From the NCBI GenBank assembly GCA_029248485.1, contig JAQWJG010000066.1:1-40780 (forward strand): a DNA stretch of 40,780 nucleotides, given 5' to 3'. Shown here in pieces: positions 34,051 through 40,780 of the stretch (position 1 is its first letter; each line of letters opens with the position of its first letter). This DNA comes from SAR86 cluster bacterium (GTDB lineage: Bacteria; Pseudomonadota; Gammaproteobacteria; SAR86; D2472). Both the position numbers and the translations under genes were made by a program. The notes below the pieces were generated by a model. That model had not been told where the DNA came from. It saw nothing but the letters and a program-made list of their open reading frames with translations, and did no database searches.

Positions 34051-34056
34051 TATAAT
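34051..34056 (+). promoter_or_regulatory. Candidate -10 box of rph-pyrE-ribE
   Basis: Perfect TATAAT ending 6 bases before the rph ATG (34063). Transcription would start at or next to the start codon, giving a leaderless or nearly leaderless mRNA. No recognisable -35 at 16-18 bases. It is back to back with the minus-strand TATAAT at 34029-34034. Confidence 0.35.
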
Positions 34057-34062
34057 ATTTAT

Positions 34063-34767
34063 ATGACAAGAAAAAATAATAGATCAAATGATGAAATGAG
34101 ACCTTTAGAAATTGAGGTTGGAGTGAACAAACATGCTGAAGGCTCTGCTCTGGTAAAGTTTGGTGATACCCATGTAATTTGTACAGCAAGCATTGAGAAT
34201 CATGTTCCTAGATGGATGAGAGGCTCAAACGAAGGCTGGATTACTGCAGAATATGGGATGTTACCTCGCTCCACTCATGAACGAATGAACAGAGAGGCTG
34301 CAAGAGGTAAGCAAAGTGGCAGAACCATGGAAATTCAAAGGTTAATAGGTAGATCCTTGAGACAAGCTGTTGATTTGAAATACCTGAAAGACAAAACAAT
34401 CAATGTAGATTGTGATGTAATCCAAGCAGATGGTGGAACCAGAACAGCATCTATCTCCGGGGCTTGTGTTGCTTTGTTTGAAGCAATCAAAAACTCTCAT
34501 GATGATCAAAGGGCAATTAAAGAGTATGTTGCGGCTGTATCAATAGGATTAAAAGATGGGTGTCCTCTTTTAGATTTAGACTATGAAGAAGACAGCTCAG
34601 CAGATACAGATTTGAATGTGGTAATGACAGAAAGTGGCGGCATCATAGAAATACAAGGAACAGCTGAAAAATACCCTTTTACCAAGAAGCAACTCGATGA
34701 AATGATTGAGTCTGCATCAAATGGCATTGCAGACATTGTTACTTTTCAAAAATCATGTCTGAGCTAA
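34063..34767 (+). CDS. rph: Ribonuclease PH
   Basis: Phosphorolytic 3' exoribonuclease trimming tRNA precursors. 234 residues. [77 protein letters not shown] split over the central region, and [20 protein letters not shown] are all as expected; the C terminus [18 protein letters not shown] segment is also present. It precedes pyrE with a 13-base overlap, the same rph-pyrE order as in E. coli. Confidence 0.98.
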   Translation: MTRKNNRSNDEMRPLEIEVGVNKHAEGSALVKFGDTHVICTASIENHVPRWMRGSNEGWITAEYGMLPRSTHERMNREAARGKQSGRTMEIQRLIGRSLRQAVDLKYLKDKTINVDCDVIQADGGTRTASISGACVALFEAIKNSHDDQRAIKEYVAAVSIGLKDGCPLLDLDYEEDSSADTDLNVVMTESGGIIEIQGTAEKYPFTKKQLDEMIESASNGIADIVTFQKSCLS

Positions 34768-35402
34768 AAGATTTTCAAAGAACCTTTATTGAACTAGCGC
34801 TTCAATCTCGTGCCTTAGAGTTTGGCAAATTTACACTTAAATCTGGAAGAAGCAGTCCTTATTTTTTTAATGCAGCAAAAATGCTTAATGGTTCCGATTT
34901 ATTCAAGCTAGCTAATTGCTATGTTGATGCTATTGAAGATTCCTCTATGGAGTTTGACTGTATGTATGGTCCTGCATATAAAGGTATCTTCTTAGGATCA
35001 ATCGTTGCAACCGTCTTTAGTCAAAGAGGCAACCCTTGCCCTCTTTCTTTTAATAGAAAAGAAATCAAAGATCACGGTGAGGGTGGCAATATTATTGGTG
35101 CCAATCCAGCTGGAAATGTAATGATTATTGATGATGTTTTATCGGCAGGAACTGCAGCAAGAGAATCTATTAAAATTTTAGAAGATCTACATGCAATACC
35201 TAAAATATTTCTTGTTGGTCTAGATAGACAGGAAAAAGGAAATAGTGATTTATCGGCAAAAACAGAGTTAGAAAAAGACTTTGATATTCATGTCTCATCT
35301 ATCGTTAACTTAGAAGCCCTAATAGAATATTCACATAACAACAAAGATTTTCATTCCCACACATTTGAGCTCGAACAATATAGAAATAGCTGGGGTGCAT
35401 AA
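34755..35402 (+). CDS. pyrE: Orotate phosphoribosyltransferase
   Basis: Forms OMP from orotate and PRPP in pyrimidine synthesis. 215 residues. [45 protein letters not shown] (catalytic flexible loop) and the PRPP motif [17 protein letters not shown] identify it. It begins inside rph and shares one base with the ribE start (TAATG). Confidence 0.98.
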   Translation: MSELKDFQRTFIELALQSRALEFGKFTLKSGRSSPYFFNAAKMLNGSDLFKLANCYVDAIEDSSMEFDCMYGPAYKGIFLGSIVATVFSQRGNPCPLSFNRKEIKDHGEGGNIIGANPAGNVMIIDDVLSAGTAARESIKILEDLHAIPKIFLVGLDRQEKGNSDLSAKTELEKDFDIHVSSIVNLEALIEYSHNNKDFHSHTFELEQYRNSWGA

Positions 35403-36013
35403 TGTTTACTGGAATTGTTAGCGGCAAAGGTCATGTTCAAAAAATTGTCAGATATGAAGATTACATATCTTTGATCATCAAAGCTCCAAAAGACTTTTCT
35501 AAAAATTTAATTAAAGGAGCTAGCGTCGCGGTAAATGGAGTCTGCTTAACCGTAAAAAAAGGCAAAACAGATATTCTAGAATTTGATGTTATCGAAGAAA
35601 CCTTACAGAAAACTAACTTAAAAGATATCTCTAAATCATCCAAGGTTAATCTAGAGCGATCTATGACTGCTAAAACAGAAATTGGCGGACATCTGGTCTC
35701 TGGTCATATTCACGGAACAGGAGAAGTTTTAAAAGTGATCAATAGGCAGGCAACTAAAGACCTGCAAATTAAAATTCCTACAAGTTTAAGAGAGTATTTT
35801 TTTTATAAAGGTTATGTTGCATTAGACGGATGCAGTTTAACGATCGGAAAAGTGCTAAAGACATCTTTTTATATTCACCTCATTCCTGAAACAGTCTCAG
35901 TCACTACTTTTAAAGACATAAAAAAGGGAGATCTCATTAACATTGAAGTCGAGCAATCAACGATTAACACTGTCGAGACAGTAAAAAAAATTATGAGCCA
36001 GAGAAAAGTTTAG
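35402..36013 (+). CDS. ribE: Riboflavin synthase alpha subunit
   Basis: Dismutates two 6,7-dimethyl-8-ribityllumazine molecules to riboflavin. 203 residues, two lumazine-binding repeats: [12 protein letters not shown]...VNGVCLTV in the first and GGHLVSGHIHGTGEV...LDGCSLTIG in the second. It is coupled to pyrE by TAATG, an uncommon partner. Its last 23 bases overlap the convergent pyrB. No FMN riboswitch can precede it because it starts inside pyrE. Confidence 0.97.
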   Translation: MFTGIVSGKGHVQKIVRYEDYISLIIKAPKDFSKNLIKGASVAVNGVCLTVKKGKTDILEFDVIEETLQKTNLKDISKSSKVNLERSMTAKTEIGGHLVSGHIHGTGEVLKVINRQATKDLQIKIPTSLREYFFYKGYVALDGCSLTIGKVLKTSFYIHLIPETVSVTTFKDIKKGDLINIEVEQSTINTVETVKKIMSQRKV

Positions 36014-36905
36014 TTAAGACTGCCATTCTCATCCCTACGCCATTAAAAATTTGATTTCTAATTTTGAAATTTTCCAGATCACTCGCTTCTTTGCTTAATT
36101 CAATTCCAAAGTTTACTGGTCCTGGGTGCAACAAAATCATCTCAGGATGAGCCACCTGAAGTGAATCAACATTAATTTGATATCTCTCAACATAATCATT
36201 CGCACTGATAGTAAGTTTTTCTGACAATCGCTCATTTTGAATCCTTAATGCCATTACAACATCAGCATCTTGCAATGCGGTTTCTAACTCAGGCTCAAAA
36301 TTACCAATTGGGCTCTCTATAAAATCTTTGCAAAGATCAGGATGACCACAAAATGTTATACTTTTATATCCGACTATTTGAATAGCTTCTATAAAAGAAC
36401 TTACTACCCTTGAGTGATCAAGATCGCCGACAATAGAAATATTTAGATTCTCAAAATTCTCTTTTGATTCATGAATAGTCATCAAATCAATTAATGTTTG
36501 AGTAGGATGTGAAATTGAACCTTCTCCTGCATTAATAAATTGCATATTGGAAAAATTTTTTACTAAATCATGGATCACTGATTCGGTGTGACGCAAAATG
36601 CATAAATCCACTCCCATCATCTCAAAAGCTCCAAGGGTGTCTTCAAGTGTCTCGCCTTTATTCATAGAAGAATTAGGCAAATCAAAATCTATAAATTTTG
36701 CGCCTAAGTTATGTGCCGCAATTTCAAAAGATAGTTTCGTTCTCGTGCTTGACTCACAAAACATAGAGACAATCTTCTTGTCAGGAAATAAATTTTCATT
36801 TCGATATTCTAGAGAATCTTCTGACTTAAAATTATTTGCCAGCTCAATCAAGTCAAAGATATCTTTCTTAGTAAGATCAGAAAAATTAATTAAGTTTTTA
36901 GACAT
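35991..36905 (-). CDS. pyrB: Aspartate carbamoyltransferase catalytic chain
   Basis: Carbamoylates aspartate, the committed step of pyrimidine synthesis. 304 residues. MFCESSTRTKLSFEIAA (carbamoyl phosphate loop), SSMNKGETLEDTLGAFE (active-site Ser and Lys), GEGSISHPTQTLIDLMTI, GDLDHSRVVSSFI and LHPGPVNFGIE are visible. In the last motif Phe stands where many proteobacterial homologues have Arg (PxNRG). It shares one base with ridA upstream. In relatives pyrB commonly follows ruvX; here the two are over 30 kb apart. Confidence 0.96.
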   Translation of the reverse strand: MSKNLINFSDLTKKDIFDLIELANNFKSEDSLEYRNENLFPDKKIVSMFCESSTRTKLSFEIAAHNLGAKFIDFDLPNSSMNKGETLEDTLGAFEMMGVDLCILRHTESVIHDLVKNFSNMQFINAGEGSISHPTQTLIDLMTIHESKENFENLNISIVGDLDHSRVVSSFIEAIQIVGYKSITFCGHPDLCKDFIESPIGNFEPELETALQDADVVMALRIQNERLSEKLTISANDYVERYQINVDSLQVAHPEMILLHPGPVNFGIELSKEASDLENFKIRNQIFNGVGMRMAVLTKLFSGS

Positions 36906-37288
36906 TAAACTTCTATTGATAAAATAGCATCCATTTCAATATCTACTCCCTTAGGAAGTTTAGAAATTTCTACTGTAGCCCTCGCAGGAAAAGGTTCAGA
37001 AAATCTCATACTCATAATTTCATTAACTTCATCAAATTTTGAAAGATCAGTTAAGAAAATTGTTAATTTGAGAATATTATTAAGGCTGCCTCCTGCTTCC
37101 TTGCAAATTGCTTCTAAGTTATCAATTACCTGGGATGCTTGATCATTAAAAGTCTTGTTATTTAATTCCCCTGAAGAAGGTATTAGAGGGATTTGTCCAG
37201 ATATAAAAACCACATCCCCCCATTGAATTGCTTGAGAGTATGGCCCCAACGCTGCGGGTGCATCATTTGTAAAAATTGGTTTTTTCAT
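36905..37288 (-). CDS. ridA: RidA family enamine/imine deaminase
   Basis: Hydrolyses reactive 2-aminoacrylate-type enamines produced by PLP enzymes. 127 residues. APAALGPYSQAIQWGDVVFISGQIPL, then VIDNLEAICKEAGGSLNNILKLTIFLTD in two parts, and FPARATVEISKLPKGVDIEMDAI with the catalytic Arg, match RidA. It lies between spoT (26-base overlap with the spoT 3' end) and pyrB, as ridA often follows spoT in this class. Confidence 0.96.
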   Translation of the reverse strand: MKKPIFTNDAPAALGPYSQAIQWGDVVFISGQIPLIPSSGELNNKTFNDQASQVIDNLEAICKEAGGSLNNILKLTIFLTDLSKFDEVNEIMSMRFSEPFPARATVEISKLPKGVDIEMDAILSIEV

Positions 37289-39485
37289 TTTTTGTTTTAG
37301 CGTCGTTTACTATTCTTGAACAACTTGTAACGTATCTTAATGAGCGTAATTTTACCATCAATTTATTAATTGAATCAGCATTAAGAACCTCTACCTCAAT
37401 AACAAACTCAATGATCATTGCATCGATATCTCTGCTTTGGATATTAACAATATTAAGATTGGATTTAGTAAATACTGATGCAATATCAGCAAGTATCCCC
37501 GGTCTATCTTCTGCATGTATTTTTACGTGACCCTTATAATGGAGTTCCCTACTATTGCTTCCCCACATTGCTGGAAAATATCTTGATGGAATCTTATGAC
37601 TTCTGTGAGGAGCGACCTGTCTACATCTTGCATGATGAATCACTATTCCCCTGTCTGTATCTGAATGTGCAGTGATTGGATCCCCGTGAATGGGCATACA
37701 ACACTTTGCATAAATAACAGAAACTCCCTCAATCTGATGGTCAGATAAAACCATGGCTTTGAGTTTTGAGTTTTTATTCTTTTTAATGTTTAAGCCTGAA
37801 AAGAATCTCTCAGCAACCAATGCACCAGTTTTTTTTCCAGATCCTAAGTCAGTTAAAAGCTCATTAAGAGACTTTACTCCTATCATTTCAAGAATCCTGG
37901 ACATGGTGCTGCCCCTATATTGATCAAGAGATACGCCCCCTCTCTTCAATTCGCTTTCTAGTACCAATTTGCCAGCTTTTCTGGCTTGAGAAATTTTCTG
38001 CTGACGAAGTGCTAAACGTATCGAAGATCTCGCCTTACTAGTTACTACGAAGTTGAGCCAATCTGGGCTAACCTCAAGCTTATCTGAAGTAATAATTTCA
38101 ATTGATTGTCCATTTTCTAAGCGAATATTGAGTGGGGCAAATTTTCTATTTACTTTGCATGCTATTGCCTTGTTACCAAGATCGGTATGAAGTTCGTAGG
38201 CAAGATCGATAGGGGTAGAGCCAGACTTTAGATTTACAATTCTGCCAGCCGGAGTAAAAACATATACTTCATCGTAAATTAAATCTGTTTTGATTGATTC
38301 AACAAATTCATGAGAGTCTTTAGAAGCTTCACTAAGGGCAGTAAAGCTTTCAATCCATTTTTTTGCTCCAATAAGATCTGAGCTAACCGAATCCTTTGTT
38401 TTGTATGACCAATGAGCAGAAATGCCATTCTGAGCAATTATTTCCATGCTCTTTGTTTGAATTTGAACCTCAATTGGTACGCCGTCCAATGCAATTAGGG
38501 AAGTATGTATGGCTTGGTAGCCATTAGTTTTTGGGATTGCAATATAATCTTTGAATCTATTTCCGATAGGTTTGTGAACGTTATGAATTACTCCCAAGGC
38601 TCTATATACATCATCCACCGAATTAACAATCACGCGAAAAGCGTACACATCAAGTATTTCTGAGAATGGCTTTTTCTTATTTTTAATCTTTGAATAAATA
38701 CTGCTAAGAGATTTCTGCCTTCCCTTTACAGTAGCAGTAATATCATTATTTTTTAAATGATACTTAAATTGTTTTCTTAGCTTAGAGATTATTCTTTTTC
38801 TGCCTCCCACTGTCTGCTTCACAGCAGATTCAAGCATTCGGGCTCTCATTGGATGGATGCATTTAAAAGCTAGATCCTCAAGCTCAATACGAATGTTTTG
38901 CATGCCGATTCTAATCGCAATAGGACCATAGAGCTCCATGGTCTCAATTGATTTTCTAATTTGCTTTTCTCTTGGCAAAAACTCAATAGTTCTCATGTTA
39001 TGCAATCGATCACATAACTTTACAATAATTACTCTTATATCCTTGGACATAGCTAAAGCCATCTTTTGTAAATTGTTAGCATTACGATCTTCGATGCTAT
39101 CGAAATCTAGCTTGTTTAGATTACTTACGCCATCCACAATTGCTACGATATCTTTACCAAAAAGTTTTTCTAAATAAGATTTCTTAATGAAACTATCTTC
39201 TAAGACATCATGCATTAAACCTGCGCAGACTGTCTCAATATCTAAATGAAGTTCTATTAAAATGGATGCTACTTCAACAGGGTGAGTTATGTATGCTGAA
39301 CCTTCTTTGCGAAATTGGTCCTTGTGCGCCTCAAATGCAACATTGTATGCAGTTTGCAAAAGATCTAAGTCTTTTTTAGAAAAATAGACTTTGGCAGATT
39401 CGTAAAGTTTTTTTGGAACTGGAGAAAGAAGCTTTCTGTTAGAGAAGTCTAAAAGAGCTTGGTTGGAGACCACCCTGTCACTCAA
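37263..39485 (-). CDS. spoT: Bifunctional (p)ppGpp synthetase/hydrolase SpoT
   Basis: Sets alarmone levels in nutrient stress. 740 residues. The HD hydrolase domain is intact (H68 in ITHPVEVA, H92-D93 in LMHDVLED, CDRLHNMRTI). The synthetase domain has the RFKDYIAIPKTNGYQAIHT motif, the RxKD type of bifunctional enzymes rather than the ExDD of RelA. Then follow TGS (VYVFTPAGRIVNLKSG), a Cys-rich KCCMPIHGDP region, and a C-terminal ACT domain (DRPGILADIASVFTKSNLNI). The start is TTG at 39485, with GGAG 7 bases upstream. The window shows no RelA, so it may be the sole long Rel enzyme, which is inference. Confidence 0.98.
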   Translation of the reverse strand: MSDRVVSNQALLDFSNRKLLSPVPKKLYESAKVYFSKKDLDLLQTAYNVAFEAHKDQFRKEGSAYITHPVEVASILIELHLDIETVCAGLMHDVLEDSFIKKSYLEKLFGKDIVAIVDGVSNLNKLDFDSIEDRNANNLQKMALAMSKDIRVIIVKLCDRLHNMRTIEFLPREKQIRKSIETMELYGPIAIRIGMQNIRIELEDLAFKCIHPMRARMLESAVKQTVGGRKRIISKLRKQFKYHLKNNDITATVKGRQKSLSSIYSKIKNKKKPFSEILDVYAFRVIVNSVDDVYRALGVIHNVHKPIGNRFKDYIAIPKTNGYQAIHTSLIALDGVPIEVQIQTKSMEIIAQNGISAHWSYKTKDSVSSDLIGAKKWIESFTALSEASKDSHEFVESIKTDLIYDEVYVFTPAGRIVNLKSGSTPIDLAYELHTDLGNKAIACKVNRKFAPLNIRLENGQSIEIITSDKLEVSPDWLNFVVTSKARSSIRLALRQQKISQARKAGKLVLESELKRGGVSLDQYRGSTMSRILEMIGVKSLNELLTDLGSGKKTGALVAERFFSGLNIKKNKNSKLKAMVLSDHQIEGVSVIYAKCCMPIHGDPITAHSDTDRGIVIHHARCRQVAPHRSHKIPSRYFPAMWGSNSRELHYKGHVKIHAEDRPGILADIASVFTKSNLNIVNIQSRDIDAMIIEFVIEVEVLNADSINKLMVKLRSLRYVTSCSRIVNDAKTKNEKTNFYK

Positions 39486-39506
39486 TTAGAAGCTCCAGGA
39501 TTGACA

Positions 39507-39779
39507 TTAGCCGATAATTTCTTGTTGTGGCTTTTCTCTGTCGATAGCAAACTCATCCAAAAGCAGATCTTCTTCTAGAGTTTTATCTAAAATTTCTTTT
39601 GTAATGAGTCCTTCTTCGATTTCTCTCAAAGCAACAATAGTGGGTTTATCATCTTCCCACTCTACCATTGGTTCTCTACTAGTTGTTGAAAGCTGTCTTG
39701 CTCTTCCAGATGCCAATAAGATTAACTCAAATCTACTTTGGACTTTATCTAAACAACCTTCTACTGTAATTCTTGCCAT
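39507..39779 (-). CDS. rpoZ: RNA polymerase omega subunit
   Basis: Assembly factor of RNA polymerase and part of the ppGpp site 1. 90 residues. [30 protein letters not shown] is split over the conserved first 30 residues; [15 protein letters not shown] follows and the tail is acidic. A GGAG lies 9 bases before the ATG. It sits between gmk and spoT in the conserved order, 21 bases before spoT. Confidence 0.98.
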   Translation of the reverse strand: MARITVEGCLDKVQSRFELILLASGRARQLSTTSREPMVEWEDDKPTIVALREIEEGLITKEILDKTLEEDLLLDEFAIDREKPQQEIIG

Positions 39780-39818
39780 AATGTTTTTCTCCGAGGGCGT
39801 ATTTTAGTGTTTATTTGC

Positions 39819-40448
39819 CTAATAAGACAATAGCTGAGCTAAAAACTGTTGAACTTCTTCGATATTTTGCTTATTTGCTGAGTTTTCTTGAGCAATAATG
39901 TTAAAAAGCTCCTTCTCCGCATCCTCAAAAGAATCATTGATAATAATATGCTTGTATTCTTTTGCATAAGCCAACTCATCCTTAGCATTTTTTAATCTTA
40001 AATTAATTGACTCTATGTCTTCGTCCCCTCTGCTTTTTATTCTTTCCTCTAGGGAATAAATGGATGGAGGGAGAATGAATATAGACTCGTATTTAATATC
40101 CAGTTCATTGATCTGCCTAAATCCTTGAACATCAATCTCAAGAATTAAATTTATCCCGGAGCTCAGTTTTGATTCAACAAAATCTACTGAGGTTCCGTAC
40201 CAATTCCCATGCACTTTTGCATATTCAAGAAAAAAATTAGAATTCTTTTTATCTATAAAGTCTTCTTCAGAAATAAAGAAATATTGATTGCCATTTGATT
40301 CGCCTTTTCTTGGTGATCTTGTTGTGTAAGAAATGGATAGTTCCAAAGCCAAATCAGACTGTTTAGCTGAAGCTAATACTGCATCAATCAAAGATGACTT
40401 ACCTGCGCCAGATGGAGCGGAAACCAAAAAAAGCTTTGGATTCTTCAT
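39819..40448 (-). CDS. gmk: Guanylate kinase
   Basis: Phosphorylates GMP to GDP. 209 residues from the ATG at 40448 (a GTG one codon earlier is also in frame). P-loop VSAPSGAGKSSLID, YTTRSPRKGESNGNQYFF, FLEYAKVHGNWYGTS and LILEIDVQGFRQI mark the nucleotide- and GMP-binding segments. The start overlaps the yicC stop. Confidence 0.98.
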   Translation of the reverse strand: MKNPKLFLVSAPSGAGKSSLIDAVLASAKQSDLALELSISYTTRSPRKGESNGNQYFFISEEDFIDKKNSNFFLEYAKVHGNWYGTSVDFVESKLSSGINLILEIDVQGFRQINELDIKYESIFILPPSIYSLEERIKSRGDEDIESINLRLKNAKDELAYAKEYKHIIINDSFEDAEKELFNIIAQENSANKQNIEEVQQFLAQLLSY

Positions 40449-40780
40449 CACTCTAAATTTTGAGCCTGCTCACGCAGCTCCTCTACCTTTAACTTCATAG
40501 TTAATGCTAAATCTTTTAAATCTGGTTTTTCTATTTTAACTGACAGAGTATTTACCTCTCTAAATAATTCTTGCAGGATGAAGTCCATTTTTTTTCCGTG
40601 CGCATTTTTTAGTTTGAATAATTTATTCAATGATTCAAGATGAAAACTAATTCTTTCAAGCTCCTCGGCTATATCATGTTTTAGCGCTACATTTGACAGC
40701 TCATTAGCTATCTCATCTTTATTAATATCAATGTTCTTTTGGATGAACTTATTCTTGATGGTTTTAACTCTATGCTTCAT
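40448..40780 (-). CDS. yicC: YicC family endoribonuclease, C-terminal part (5' end outside window)
   Basis: Only the last ~110 residues are seen; the apparent Met at 40780 is a window-edge coincidence, since the family is about 290 residues. The DUF1732 C terminus is clear: DIAEELERISFHLESL, HGKKMDFILQELFREVNTLS and VEELREQAQNLE. The family has been described as endoribonucleolytic. yicC-gmk-rpoZ-spoT is a conserved gene order. In E. coli yicC is divergent from rph; here rph lies 6 kb away on the other side of the spoT operon. Confidence 0.93.
   Translation of the reverse strand: MKHRVKTIKNKFIQKNIDINKDEIANELSNVALKHDIAEELERISFHLESLNKLFKLKNAHGKKMDFILQELFREVNTLSVKIEKPDLKDLALTMKLKVEELREQAQNLE

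Noticed and set aside
34007..34189. Upstream extension of the lipoprotein amidohydrolase
   Set aside because: It would run across the divergent promoter region into rph; the ATG at 34006 has a strong ribosome-binding site and opens a lipoprotein signal.

Overview
This is an AT-rich, very densely packed chromosomal window that reads as a streamlined gammaproteobacterium. Marker genes (sigma-70 RpoD, Fis upstream of purH, LptD/SurA, a TonB-type protein beside gshB, AmgK/MurU, RidA next to SpoT) and their local orders are gammaproteobacterial. Strong A+T bias, very short or overlapping gene junctions, frequent TTG starts and shortened proteins suggest a marine SAR86-like lineage. That lineage assignment is inference, not shown by the sequence. 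There is no stretch longer than about 100 bases without a gene. I saw no insertion sequence, prophage, CRISPR array or toxin-antitoxin cassette.

Layout. 1-1.2 kb: 3' end of an aldehyde dehydrogenase, a CAT-anticodon tRNA (probably tRNA-Ile2), and a YrbL-like protein. 1.2-7.5 kb, minus strand: rsmE-gshB-tonB-like-ruvX-dnaG-rpoD. 7.5-11.8 kb, plus strand: a SixA-like phosphatase, then fis-purH-purD-coq7. 11.8-18.3 kb, minus strand: amgK-murU-rpe-DUF192-trpE-trpG-trpD-trpC. 18.3-19.9 kb: an HSDL2-like dehydrogenase divergent from a DsbA-fold isomerase. 19.9-28.9 kb, plus strand: lptD-surA-pdxA-rsmA-apaH-cca-pteridine reductase-ACAD10/11-like kinase. 28.9-30.6 kb, minus strand: tsaD-folB-folK. 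30.7-31.3 kb, plus strand: rpsU-yqeY. 31.4-34.0 kb, minus strand: two exported amidohydrolase-fold proteins. 34.1-36.0 kb, plus strand: rph-pyrE-ribE. 36.0-40.8 kb, minus strand: yicC (partial)-gmk-rpoZ-spoT-ridA-pyrB.

How the genes work together. Most are core housekeeping genes: transcription and replication initiation (rpoD, dnaG, rpoZ), translation and RNA processing (rpsU, rsmA, rsmE, tsaD, cca, rph), nucleotide synthesis (purH, purD, pyrE, pyrB, gmk), tryptophan, folate, riboflavin, PLP and ubiquinone synthesis, envelope biogenesis (lptD, surA, amgK/murU) and the stringent response (spoT).

The most unusual points are these. The exported amidohydrolase pair has one member that has lost every recognisable metal ligand. 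The classic rpsU-yqeY-dnaG-rpoD-tRNA block is split and inverted across about 26 kb. Several enzymes are shortened or altered: Cca without an HD domain, short FolK, TonB without a Pro-rich spacer, and TrpD with GTGGS in place of GTGGD. I did not find a convincing wholly new multi-gene system. The amidohydrolase pair is the best candidate for undescribed biology.
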